Positions 55,770-64,000 of a stretch of DNA of 64,000 bases are shown piece after piece. Numbering within the stretch: the stretch's first letter is position 1; every line of letters begins with the position of its first letter. The notes below the pieces were generated by a model. That model made no database searches and was not told where the DNA came from. It worked only from the letters and a program-made list of their open reading frames with translations. The DNA comes from Bacillaceae bacterium (GTDB lineage Bacteria; Bacillota; Bacilli; Bacillales; Alkalibacillaceae), in the NCBI GenBank assembly GCA_017656265.1, contig JACDOD010000004.1:124001-188000 (forward strand), in the 5' to 3' direction. Both the position numbers and the translations under genes were made by a program.

Positions 55770-55897
55770 TTGACTTTTGGGGAGAAACCCAGTAGTATAA
55801 TAATCGGTTATCATTAATGATAATCATTCTCACTACAAAAACAGGAATCATAAAAAGCCTGTTTTTATTTTTTGGAGCCTGTTGAGAATGAATATCA
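55770..55897 (+). promoter_or_regulatory. Iron-regulated promoter region with two Fur boxes and a leader hairpin
   Basis: TTGACT, 17 bases and TAGTAT (55770-55798) form a promoter. TTATCATTAATGATAATCATTCTCA at 55808-55832 is a Fur box array (7-1-7 core TGATAATCATTCTCA). AAAAACAGG/CCTGTTTTT at 55837-55866 is a terminator-like hairpin in the leader, and TGAGAATGAATATCA at 55883-55897 is a second Fur-like site. Confidence 0.7.
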
Positions 55898-55930
55898 ATA
55901 TTAACAGACAGTGATGGAGGGACATAAAAC

Positions 55931-56944
55931 ATGTTACGCAAAAGTTTCCTGGCATTGCTAACAATGCTTTTGGCAAGTGTTATATTGACAGCCTGCGCTA
56001 CAGATGACAGCACCAATGATAATGATGCAAACGGAGATTCTGCTGCAGAAGAAAAAGAAACTGCAAGTAAGGAAGACTCTAATGGAAAAGAAGCCAGTAT
56101 TCGTGTTATCAAACATGCCATGGGGGAAACTGAAATTGAAGGTACCCCTGAGCGAGTGGTTACTTTATATCAGGGTGCAACAGATGCAGCAGTAGCCATG
56201 GGAATTAAGCCAGTAGGAATAGTAGAATCATGGGTAGAAAAGCCGGTTTATAACTATCTGAGAGATGATTTAGATGGTGTGCCGATTGTGGGTCTGGAAA
56301 CCCAGCCAAACCTCGAAGAAATCGCAAAATTAGACCCTGATTTAATTATTGCTTCTAAACTACGTCATGAAGAAATTTACGAAAAATTATCACAGATTGC
56401 TCCGACCGTCGCCCATGAAACGGTCTATGAGTTCAAAGAAACCGTTGAATTGGTGGGCGAGGCCATGAATATGGCAGAGAAAGCAGATGAAGTTTTAGCT
56501 GCGTGGGACAATCGTGTGGCTGACTTTAAAACGAAAGTTCAGAAGAAATTAGGAGAAAAATGGCCTCTAAATGTAGGCCTGCTCAATTTCAGAGCGGATC
56601 ATGCACGGATTTACTTCACTAGTTTTGCAGGAATCGTGTTAAATGATCTTGGTTTTGAACGTCCGGAGAACCAGCGGGAGGATGTCTGGGGAATTAAGCT
56701 GACCAGTAAGGAAAGCATTCCAGAAATGAACGCGGATATTTTCTACATTTTTATGAGTGATGATGAAGCGGTTCATCAAACCTATGAAGAATGGACCAGT
56801 CATCCACTATGGAAAAATCTTGACGCCGTTAAAAATGATCAAGTCTATTTAGTGGATGAAGTGGCATGGAATATGGGAGGCGGAATCCTGGCAGCGAACT
56901 TGATGCTGGACGATATTTATGATCGCCTCGGTTTAGAGGAATAA
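55931..56944 (+). CDS. Iron-siderophore ABC transporter binding lipoprotein
   Basis: This 337-residue protein has a signal peptide with lipobox LTAC, an acidic linker (residues 24-55) and a two-lobe siderophore-binding domain (ERVVTLYQGATDAAVAMGIKPVG; NLEEIAKLDPDLIIASK). It resembles YfiY/YfmC-type proteins for hydroxamate or citrate siderophores. It leads a Fur-controlled operon with two permeases and an ATPase. Confidence 0.92.
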   Translation: MLRKSFLALLTMLLASVILTACATDDSTNDNDANGDSAAEEKETASKEDSNGKEASIRVIKHAMGETEIEGTPERVVTLYQGATDAAVAMGIKPVGIVESWVEKPVYNYLRDDLDGVPIVGLETQPNLEEIAKLDPDLIIASKLRHEEIYEKLSQIAPTVAHETVYEFKETVELVGEAMNMAEKADEVLAAWDNRVADFKTKVQKKLGEKWPLNVGLLNFRADHARIYFTSFAGIVLNDLGFERPENQREDVWGIKLTSKESIPEMNADIFYIFMSDDEAVHQTYEEWTSHPLWKNLDAVKNDQVYLVDEVAWNMGGGILAANLMLDDIYDRLGLEE

Positions 56945-57073
56945 ATCCATAACATGTTATAACAGGAATAGGAGGAAGCAGGTCTTTCTTCTATTCCTCT
57001 ATGTATTTCTATTGATGTTTGATTGGTTAACTATCACTTTCTGATGAAAATGTAATAGAGAAAGAGGATTTTT

Positions 57074-58087
57074 ATGAATAGATTCCATGCTAGTACACCT
57101 TTGAAAGCAGCAGGTCTATTAGTCATGTTTTTTATTTTTGTCATTGCCGCCCTTTCCAGCATCACATTCGGACAGATTCCTACTTCATTTCAAATGGTGT
57201 ATGATGCTTTTTTTCATTTTGATCAAAACATAACAGAACATATTATTATCACAACAACCCGAGTATCGAGAACGGTCATTTCCGCAGTTATAGGGGCCAG
57301 TCTGGCTATTGCAGGGGCATTAATGCAGGCACTGACAAGGAATCCCCTGGCAGCTCCGGATATTTTCGGAATAAATGCAGGAGCGATCTTTTTTATTGTA
57401 TTTTCTGCGACCTTTTTTGCGGTGGATTCCCTTGTTCATTATATGTGGATTGCATTTCTGGGAGCAGGAGTTGCTGGTGTATTGGTCTATTTTCTTGGTT
57501 CGATTGGAAAAGATGGATTGTCTCCCATTAAAATTGTTCTGGCAGGGGCAGCTATTACAGCATTTTTTGTATCCTTCACTCAGGGATTATTAGTCATAGA
57601 TGAACAAAACATTCAGACCGTTTTATTCTGGCTGGCCGGATCGGTAGCTGGAAGAGATATGGATATGCTTCTGCCTGTCTTGCCCTTCATGATCGTTGCG
57701 GTTTTGGTTGCTCTGTTTTTGGGCAGTGCTATTAATATCATGATGTCTGGGGAAGATGTGGCAAAGAGTTTAGGACAAAGGACCGTTTTGATTAAACTGT
57801 TAATTGGAGTTGTGGTCGTGTTCCTGGCTGGTGGATCGGTAGCGGTTGCAGGGTCAATCGGGTTTATCGGATTAATTGTCCCCCATATGGTAAGGGGGCT
57901 GATAGGAACAGACTACAGGTGGGTCATCCCTTATAGTGCGTTAACTGGTGCCAGTCTTTTGCTTTTGGCTGATGTGGCCGCGCGATTTGTCATTATGCCC
58001 CAGGAGATGCCGATTGGAGCCATGACGGCTCTGTTAGGAACTCCATTCTTTATCCACATTGCACGCAGGGGGGTGGCCAAAAAGTGA
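57074..58087 (+). CDS. FecCD-family siderophore permease 1
   Basis: This 337-residue permease has about ten helices and the family motifs RVSRTVISAVIGASLAIAGALMQ, NPLAAPDIFGI and GSIGFIGLIVPHMVR. It forms the membrane channel with the next gene. Its stop overlaps the next start in GTGA. Confidence 0.95.
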   Translation: MNRFHASTPLKAAGLLVMFFIFVIAALSSITFGQIPTSFQMVYDAFFHFDQNITEHIIITTTRVSRTVISAVIGASLAIAGALMQALTRNPLAAPDIFGINAGAIFFIVFSATFFAVDSLVHYMWIAFLGAGVAGVLVYFLGSIGKDGLSPIKIVLAGAAITAFFVSFTQGLLVIDEQNIQTVLFWLAGSVAGRDMDMLLPVLPFMIVAVLVALFLGSAINIMMSGEDVAKSLGQRTVLIKLLIGVVVVFLAGGSVAVAGSIGFIGLIVPHMVRGLIGTDYRWVIPYSALTGASLLLLADVAARFVIMPQEMPIGAMTALLGTPFFIHIARRGVAKK

Positions 58088-59130
58088 AGGATTATGTATC
58101 CATAAGAAATAAGTCGGGTTTGATTTCCTTCCAGCTGCATAAAAAGTTTCTTTATGTTCTTTTCATGCTGGTTTTGTTTTCTTCTTTTATAATCGTTCTA
58201 TGTTTATCAATCGGCAGCAGCTTTATATCCCCCATAGAGGTCGTGAAGTATCTGTTTGGCTTTGGCAGCGGAGAACATGATTTTATTCTTCATACCTTGA
58301 GGATGCCCAGGGTATTTCTTGGCTTTATGGTAGGAGCGGCACTGGGGGTATCTGGACTGATTTTGCAGGGGATTATACGTAACCCGCTAGCATCTCCTGA
58401 TATTATCGGAATAACCGGGGGAGCGTCAGTGGGAGCGATTATTTTTATTGTCTATTTTATGGGTACGATCAGTTTGAAGTGGCTTCCCCTTGCAGCGATT
58501 TTGGGCGCAGGAATTGTTTCTATATTCATTTATGCTCTTTCGTGGAAAAATGGTGTAACTCCCATTCGCCTGGTTTTAATCGGGATAGGAGTGGCAGCAG
58601 CTATGAATGCCATTGTAACCATTATGATCGTGATCAGTGAAACGGCAGTTACGACAAAGGCTTACCTCTGGCTGACTGGGAGCCTGTATGGCGGAAACTG
58701 GGAAGATGTATATTTAATGCTGCCCTGGATAATTGTGTTTATTCCCCTGACTTTATTTTTTTCTAAAACAGTGAACGCAAAAGAATTAGGGGATGATGTT
58801 GCAACAGGTCTTGGGGTAAGGGTACAATGGGTCCGTTTATCTCTGCTTTTGATCAGCGTGGCACTGGCAGGTTCTGCAGTTGCCTTTGCAGGGGGAATAG
58901 GATTTGTTGGACTCATTGCGCCACACATTGCCAGAATGCTGGCGGGACGAATGTTTGGGGGGCTTGTGTTTATTTCAGCCCTGGTTGGCGGCTCGATTGT
59001 TGTTCTGGCTGATGTTATGGCCCGAACAGCATTTTTGCCACTTGATATTCCAGCAGGTGTGTTTACTTCGGGAATAGGTGCGCCGTTCTTTATTTATTTA
59101 CTTTATAGAAATCGGCATAACATCCGTTAG
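58084..59130 (+). CDS. FecCD-family siderophore permease 2
   Basis: This 348-residue partner permease has [31 protein letters not shown] and [15 protein letters not shown]. The start is GTG overlapping the previous stop. It pairs with permease 1 to bind the ATPase dimer. Confidence 0.94.
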   Translation: MKDYVSIRNKSGLISFQLHKKFLYVLFMLVLFSSFIIVLCLSIGSSFISPIEVVKYLFGFGSGEHDFILHTLRMPRVFLGFMVGAALGVSGLILQGIIRNPLASPDIIGITGGASVGAIIFIVYFMGTISLKWLPLAAILGAGIVSIFIYALSWKNGVTPIRLVLIGIGVAAAMNAIVTIMIVISETAVTTKAYLWLTGSLYGGNWEDVYLMLPWIIVFIPLTLFFSKTVNAKELGDDVATGLGVRVQWVRLSLLLISVALAGSAVAFAGGIGFVGLIAPHIARMLAGRMFGGLVFISALVGGSIVVLADVMARTAFLPLDIPAGVFTSGIGAPFFIYLLYRNRHNIR

Positions 59131-59141
59131 GAGGATTTCAT

Positions 59142-59990
59142 ATGGGAAGTTTAAAGACAAACGAGCTGACCCTTTCCTATGGAAAGGAACCGATCATCAG
59201 TGATCTGAATTTGGCAATCCCTGAGGGGAAAATAACCGTTTTTATTGGCAGTAATGGTTCAGGAAAGTCAACGATTCTCCGTTCACTGGCTCGGCTTTTA
59301 AAGCCTGAAAGGGGAAGTGTTCTTCTGGATGGGAATGAGATTTTAAAGCTTTCGACAAAAGAAGTGGCCAAAAAGTTAGCCATTTTGCCCCAGTCACCAG
59401 AATCTCCTGAAGGGCTGACGGTGTATCAGCTGGTGAAACAGGGGCGTTATCCCCATCAAAACTGGCTGAAGCAATGGTCAAAAGAGGATGAAGAAGCGGT
59501 GAAGCATGCCCTGAGGGCTACCAGCATGGAGGATTTCCAGAACCGGCCGGTGGATGCTCTGTCAGGGGGGCAAAGACAGCGTGCCTGGATTGCGATGACA
59601 CTGGCACAGGGAACGGATACGATTTTGCTGGATGAACCAACCACTTATCTTGATTTATCCCATCAGATTGATGTTTTAGACCTGCTGTTTTCATTAAATC
59701 GGGTAGAAAAAAGAACAATTGTGATGGTTCTGCATGATCTGAACCTGGCCTGCCGTTATGCGGATCATATGGTAGCGGTGCATAATCAGAATGTATACAG
59801 TCAGGGTGCACCGGAAGAGATTGTAACAACAAAAATGGTCGAAGAAGTGTTTGGGTTATCCTGTGATATTCATGTGGATCCCATTTTTGGAACTCCTTTA
59901 TGCATTCCCCATGGAAAAGGCCGTCAGTTGCTAAAGGAAAAGCAATTCGCCGCTAAAAAACAAAGAAAAACAACCTTAGTTCCTGAATAA
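59142..59990 (+). CDS. Siderophore ABC transporter ATPase
   Basis: This 282-residue ATPase has Walker [10 protein letters not shown], signature LSGGQRQRA and Walker [16 protein letters not shown], typical of FecE/FhuC ATPases. TAGGAGG precedes the ATG. Last gene of the iron-uptake operon. Confidence 0.95.
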   Translation: MGSLKTNELTLSYGKEPIISDLNLAIPEGKITVFIGSNGSGKSTILRSLARLLKPERGSVLLDGNEILKLSTKEVAKKLAILPQSPESPEGLTVYQLVKQGRYPHQNWLKQWSKEDEEAVKHALRATSMEDFQNRPVDALSGGQRQRAWIAMTLAQGTDTILLDEPTTYLDLSHQIDVLDLLFSLNRVEKRTIVMVLHDLNLACRYADHMVAVHNQNVYSQGAPEEIVTTKMVEEVFGLSCDIHVDPIFGTPLCIPHGKGRQLLKEKQFAAKKQRKTTLVPE

Positions 59991-60013
59991 TACAGGGCTA
60001 AGGTTGCTTTTTT
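59971..60013. terminator. Bidirectional terminator
   Basis: CAACCTTAG pairs with CTAAGGTTG, with inner CCTG/CAGG, then TTTTTT; it overlaps the ends of both convergent genes. Confidence 0.8.
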
Positions 60014-60533
60014 ATTTTGCCTGACTTCTTTTCCACTGCAGAGCTTTTCTGTTCATTTCCTTTACAAAAGCATCTTTTCCTTCTACGTAACTCTCAATAT
60101 CATCCGGAAACTGTTTCGCCAGTTTTTGTTTTAATTCACTATATTTTTCTGCTTCTTCCGGGTGGGCAATCATATAGTCCCGAAATGCCAGATGACGCTC
60201 GATTTCTTCTTTTCCTGTTTGATATATATGAACATGATGGGTTCGTTCATCACCGCCTTTTATAAAGAAGCGCCGTCCCTGAATCCCATTCTCCCTTTTT
60301 GCTTCATATCCCAGCTTTTTCATCTCCTGATTATAAAGATCTACCTGCTCTATACTGATTACCTCTCCCATAATATCTATAATCGGCTTTGCATGAATTC
60401 CTGGTATGGCTGTACTTCCTATATGATAGATACGAATGATTTCCTGTTCAAAAATGTTTTTAATTTTATTGGCTTCTTGAATAAACATTCGTTTCCAGTC
60501 TTCATTGTAGGGAATAACTGCTACCTTTCGCAT
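60012..60533 (-). CDS. GrpB/UPF0157 nucleotidyltransferase-like protein
   Basis: This 173-residue protein begins MRKVAVIPYNEDWKRMF and has the family block IYHIGSTAIPGIHAKPIIDI, which resembles a nucleotidyltransferase active site. AAAGGAG precedes the ATG. Function not established. Confidence 0.88.
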   Translation of the reverse strand: MRKVAVIPYNEDWKRMFIQEANKIKNIFEQEIIRIYHIGSTAIPGIHAKPIIDIMGEVISIEQVDLYNQEMKKLGYEAKRENGIQGRRFFIKGGDERTHHVHIYQTGKEEIERHLAFRDYMIAHPEEAEKYSELKQKLAKQFPDDIESYVEGKDAFVKEMNRKALQWKRSQAK

Positions 60534-60894
60534 ATGAAACTCCTTTCACACTCCATTTAGTAGTAGAAAAATATGAGGGACAGACAAAGATGCTATCTCA
60601 TTGTAAGCGATTTGATGAATTCTTTAAATGTTTTTCGTGAAAAATACGGCAATTTCATCATCTGTTTCAATTCAATATAAAATATACCTAATTTAAATTT
60701 TCTTTACTTTCAGAATATTTTGTGTTAATTTTTAGGAAAATGGGATACATGATGGGGTTTATTTTATATTCCATTCCGGTCATTTGTTAAATCTACTAGC
60801 CCTCACATGATATTACCCATATACATATACAAGATTCATAGAAATGGGACAGACAACCGAAACAGAGTTGATAAATAGATAGGGAGATGAAGAA
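60534..60894. other. Intergenic region before the acyl-CoA genes
   Basis: AT-rich, without a credible gene. I saw no clear FadR site and no confident promoter. Confidence 0.35.
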
Positions 60895-62040
60895 ATGACT
60901 GCTCGTTACTTATCTGAAGAACATGTCATGTTTCGAAAAGCCGTGCGAAAATTTTTAGAGAATGAAGCGGTTCCTTTTTTTGATCAATGGGAAAAAAATC
61001 GAATGATTCCACGGGATCTATGGATCAAAATGGGGGAACAGGGATTTCTCTGCCCTTGGGCAGACGAGAAATATGGGGGAGTCAACGCAGACTTTGGCTA
61101 TTCCGTTGTCCTGAATGAAGAATTAGAGAGAATCGGTACAGGGCTTGTAGGGGTTGGTTTGCATAATGATATCGTGGTGCCTTATATCAATACCTATGGC
61201 ACGGAAGAGCAAAAAGAACGCTGGCTCCCTAAATGTATAACCGGAGAAATGATTACCGCCATTGCCATGACAGAGCCGGCTGCCGGTTCTGATTTGGCCG
61301 GAATTCAGACAACAGCCATCCGGGATGGTGATACATATATTTTAAATGGGCAGAAGACTTTCATTACAAATGGGGTTCATGCAGACTTAATCATCGTCGT
61401 TGCGAAAACAAACCCAGATGCTACGCCGCCTCACAAAGGCATTAGTCTGCTGGCTGTAGAAGTGGATACACCCGGGTTTGAACGTGGAAGAAAGCTTGAA
61501 AAAATCGGCCTCCATTCCCAGGATACGGCTGAGTTATTTTTTGATGATGCACGGGTTCCGGCGGATAACCTCATTGGAGAAGAAGGAAAAGGGTTCTATT
61601 ATTTAATGGAAAAATTGCAGCAGGAGCGGCTAGTAGTAGCTATTGGCGCTCAGGTTGCGGCTGAAGAAATGCTGAATATGACCATTGATTATGTGAAAGA
61701 AAGAAAAGCATTCGGAAAAGAAATTGCCCGTTTTCAAAACACCCAGTTTAAAATAGCCGAGATGGCAACAGAAATAAAAATTGGCCGATCTTTCCTGGAT
61801 GATGTGATCCATCGTCACATGGATGGAGAAGACATTGTAACAGAAGTATCCATGGCGAAATGGTGGATTACCGACATGGCAAGAAGAACGGCAACAGAAT
61901 GTATGCAGCTTCACGGGGGATACGGGTATATGGAAGAGTACCCGATTGCCCGCCGATATCGGGATATTCCAGTAGCGTCTATTTATGCAGGCACGAATGA
62001 AATCATGAAAAATATCATTGCAAAAAACATTTTATCCTGA
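60895..62040 (+). CDS. Acyl-CoA dehydrogenase
   Basis: This 381-residue flavoenzyme has the signatures AMTEPAAGSDLAGIQTTA and the C-terminal QLHGGYGYMEEYPIARRYRD, with the catalytic Glu expected in the AGTNEIM region (YAGTNEIMKNII). It oxidises an acyl-CoA to the enoyl form. AGGGAG precedes the ATG. It starts a probable operon with the CoA-transferase. Confidence 0.93.
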   Translation: MTARYLSEEHVMFRKAVRKFLENEAVPFFDQWEKNRMIPRDLWIKMGEQGFLCPWADEKYGGVNADFGYSVVLNEELERIGTGLVGVGLHNDIVVPYINTYGTEEQKERWLPKCITGEMITAIAMTEPAAGSDLAGIQTTAIRDGDTYILNGQKTFITNGVHADLIIVVAKTNPDATPPHKGISLLAVEVDTPGFERGRKLEKIGLHSQDTAELFFDDARVPADNLIGEEGKGFYYLMEKLQQERLVVAIGAQVAAEEMLNMTIDYVKERKAFGKEIARFQNTQFKIAEMATEIKIGRSFLDDVIHRHMDGEDIVTEVSMAKWWITDMARRTATECMQLHGGYGYMEEYPIARRYRDIPVASIYAGTNEIMKNIIAKNILS

Positions 62041-62056
62041 AGAAAGAGGGTTCTTC

Positions 62057-63193
62057 ATGTTACAGGGAATACGCGTTCTGGATTTTAGTCACTATCTTCC
62101 GGGTCCTTTTGCATCACTTCGGCTTGCGGATCGGGGAGCGGAAGTCATTAAAGTAGAACCATTAACAGGAGATCCAGCCAGAGGGATGAAAATTGGGGGA
62201 GGGTCCTCTTTATTTGATGCGAATAACCGCCATAAAAAAAGCCTTACATTAAATTTAAAATCTAAGGAAGGCCAGGAAATCGCCCTTGGACTGGCAGAGA
62301 AAGCTGATGTTATAATCGAAAGTTTTCGTCCGGGAGTGATGAAACGTCTTGGAATGGATTATGGCCTGGTGAAAGCCCGCAATGACCAGATTATCTATTT
62401 GTCCTTATCCGGATTGGGACAGCAAGGATCTATCTCCCATCTGGGAAGTCATGATTTGAACTATCTGGCTCTCACAGGAATGCTCGATCAGCTGCGTGAT
62501 CACGAGGGAAGACCTGTTCACCCTACCATAACTCTTGCTGATCTGATTGGGGGAATGGCAGCAAGTGAAGCGATTGTAACGGCTCTGTTCCAGCGGGAAA
62601 GAACCGGGAAGGGGACTTATATCGACTTTTCTATTACCGATGCTGTTTTTTCTATGATGAACAGCCATACCATGATCGCCAGTTTAACCGGAAATAATCA
62701 TGGTGTTCCTGTTCTAAATGGAACTTTTGCTCATTATCATATTTATGAGACAAAAGATGGCAGATATATGAGCCTTGGAGCTCTGGAATTCAAGTTCTGG
62801 AAAAATTTTTGTCTGGCCGTCAAGCGTCCCGAGTGGGTAGCTGCCTATCCTGACCAGCTTTCTGCCGATCAGCCGCTGTACCAGAAAGTCAAGGAATTAT
62901 TTTTAAGCCGAACACAGGAGGAGTGGACGAAACTTGGACAGGAACATGATTGCTGCTTATTTCCTGTTATGACAACGGAGGAAGCTACATCAAACGAATA
63001 TGCAAAAGAACGAAAATTGATCGATTATGCAGGCAACAAACCGTATGTCAGCACCTTAAGTTTCAGCCATTCTTCAAAACGCAGACAGGAATATGAGATT
63101 CCGCTTGGGGCACATACAAACGAACTGCTGATGAATCTATTACAGGTGGATGAGAAACAAATACATGAGTGGCGCGAAAAAGGAATCATCTGA
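62057..63193 (+). CDS. Family III CoA-transferase (CaiB/BaiF)
   Basis: This 378-residue protein begins MLQGIRVLDFSHYLPGPFAS; family motifs are LADRGAEVIKVEP and NLKSKEGQEIAL, with the expected catalytic Asp near SHDLNYLALTG. It moves CoA between carboxylic acids or, in the racemase branch, epimerises methylacyl-CoA. It lies 16 bases after the dehydrogenase. AAAGAGGG precedes the ATG; an upstream frame overlapping the dehydrogenase is rejected. Confidence 0.9.
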   Translation: MLQGIRVLDFSHYLPGPFASLRLADRGAEVIKVEPLTGDPARGMKIGGGSSLFDANNRHKKSLTLNLKSKEGQEIALGLAEKADVIIESFRPGVMKRLGMDYGLVKARNDQIIYLSLSGLGQQGSISHLGSHDLNYLALTGMLDQLRDHEGRPVHPTITLADLIGGMAASEAIVTALFQRERTGKGTYIDFSITDAVFSMMNSHTMIASLTGNNHGVPVLNGTFAHYHIYETKDGRYMSLGALEFKFWKNFCLAVKRPEWVAAYPDQLSADQPLYQKVKELFLSRTQEEWTKLGQEHDCCLFPVMTTEEATSNEYAKERKLIDYAGNKPYVSTLSFSHSSKRRQEYEIPLGAHTNELLMNLLQVDEKQIHEWREKGII

Positions 63194-63235
63194 AATTCTG
63201 TTTTCTGCTTTCAAATTTTTTAGTTAGAAGACACC

Positions 63236-63270
63236 AATCGAAACCCGGACATGTTTTCCGGGTTTCGATT
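63236..63270 (+). terminator. Strong hairpin after the CoA-transferase
   Basis: A perfect 14-bp stem (AATCGAAACCCGGA / TCCGGGTTTCGATT) has only a weak T tract. Confidence 0.65.
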
Positions 63271-63534
63271 CAAAGTTTATTTTTCTGATAAGGGGGGAAT
63301 AGCCATTGCCACAAAAAGTGTAAAAGGATGTAAAGACTTCAATCAGTGACCCTTCACAAGTTTGAAATACACCTGTTGATGCCATTCCTTTACTTCTGAT
63401 GATAACCTCATGAACAAAGAAGCCCTCATTTCTACACATCATGTAATTTCTGAAGTCATTCCATCGAGATCATTGGAACAGATGCTTAGTCAACAATATT
63501 AATTTCTAATATGAAGAATGGAGGAGATTTTTTT
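63271..63534. other. Intergenic region before the acyl-CoA ligase
   Basis: No credible gene; a reverse-strand frame at 63224-63442 crosses the hairpin and lacks a ribosome site. GGAGGAG near 63520 is the ligase ribosome site. Confidence 0.35.
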
Positions 63535-64000
63535 ATGATGAACACTCAGCTTACCCTGAACAAAATGGTGGAGCGTGCAGAACAGCTTTTCCCGAATAAG
63601 GAAATTGTGTCTCGGACATCTTCTGGGATCCAGCGTTTTACGTACAAAGAAATGGGGGAACGCACCCGACGTTTGGCCAGTGCACTTGAACAAGTTGGAG
63701 TGAGAAAAGGAGATAGAGTAGCTACCCTGGCCTGGAACGATCACCGCCATCTGGAAGCATATTTTGCCATTCCTAGTATGGGAGCCGTTTTGCACACCAT
63801 AAATATTCGGCTTTCCCCTCAACATATTGTGTATATCATTAATCATGCTGAGGATAAGGTTCTTTTGATCGATCAGGATTTTCTTCCAGTAATAGAGGCT
63901 ATAAAGGATGAGTTAAAAACGGTTCAAGCATATGTTGTCCTCAATGATGAGATGGAATTGCCGGAATCCACTCTAACTCCCCTTCATTCCTATGAAAAAA
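63535..64000 (+). CDS. Acyl-CoA synthetase / AMP-dependent ligase, N-terminal part (cut by window edge)
   Basis: The first 155 residues, beginning MMNTQLTLNKMVERAEQLFP, have the N-terminal ligase pattern: FTYKEMGERTRRLASAL, GVRKGDRVATLAWN and HTINIRLSPQHIVYIINHAED. It would activate a fatty or organic acid as CoA ester, feeding the two genes upstream. The AMP-binding and catalytic motifs lie beyond the edge. Confidence 0.9.
   Translation, partial: MMNTQLTLNKMVERAEQLFPNKEIVSRTSSGIQRFTYKEMGERTRRLASALEQVGVRKGDRVATLAWNDHRHLEAYFAIPSMGAVLHTINIRLSPQHIVYIINHAEDKVLLIDQDFLPVIEAIKDELKTVQAYVVLNDEMELPESTLTPLHSYEK

Noticed and set aside
63224-63442. 72-codon minus-strand frame after the CoA-transferase
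   Set aside because: It crosses a strong hairpin, lacks a ribosome site and shows no recognisable family.

Overview
The window looks like a chromosomal segment of a low-GC, spore-forming, competence-capable member of the Bacillaceae. The gene order from about 0.9 to 47 kb follows the yitU-yitW / med-fabH-fabF / yjbA-trpS-opp / yjbC-spx / mecA-coiA-pepF / yjbH-yjbQ / fabI-cotO-cotZ / yjcF-yjcH order of Bacillus subtilis. Some B. subtilis genes are missing, for example comZ and the tenA-thi block. Others are interposed, for example an LCP-family gene, cls, rodA-like and mgtE. The very acidic, Asn/Asp-rich linker of OppA hints at a halotolerant genus, but the sequence alone does not fix the genus.

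Layout. 0-5 kb: truncated D-amino-acid aminotransferase, two small proteins, YitU-type phosphatase, YitV esterase, YitW, UppP and small hypotheticals. 5-9 kb: YjaU-like protein, Med, and fabH-fabF under a FapR-type operator. 9-13 kb: a dispersed composite repeat, an LCP protein, YjbA, and trpS with a tryptophan T-box. 13-20 kb: complete oppABCDF operon with an internal terminator after oppA. 20-34 kb: a proteostasis/competence block (yjbC-spx, mecA, coiA, pepF, yjbH-yjbI) that includes the small RNA RoxS/RsaE behind a Rex-like operator, then relQ, NAD kinase and a pseudouridine synthase. 34-41 kb: RodA-like protein, MgtE, CPA2 antiporter, and fabI with a second FapR site. 41-43 kb: spore coat genes with SigK promoters. 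43-47 kb: MBL hydrolase, DUF421 protein, another copy of the composite repeat, and yjcFGH.

47-52 kb is the most individual part. It holds an orphan LytTR regulator whose receiver has Asn at the phosphorylation site, a CarH/LitR-type MerR-B12 photoreceptor, a 26-codon ORF, CheW, a chemoreceptor with almost no extracellular domain, and a HEPN-CBS protein. Then follow a zinc-independent rpsN behind a perfect Zur box, a decayed GC-rich repeat and a 52-bp tandem repeat array. 54-60 kb: histidine phosphatase, Nudix, and a complete iron-siderophore ABC importer with Fur boxes. 60-64 kb: acyl-CoA dehydrogenase, family III CoA-transferase and a truncated acyl-CoA ligase.

Themes that connect genes: FapR control of fabHF and fabI; Spx with its adaptor YjbH and the ClpC adaptor MecA; redox control through Rex and RoxS; metal control through Zur and Fur. 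I found no CRISPR array, rRNA, tRNA, prophage or intact insertion sequence.
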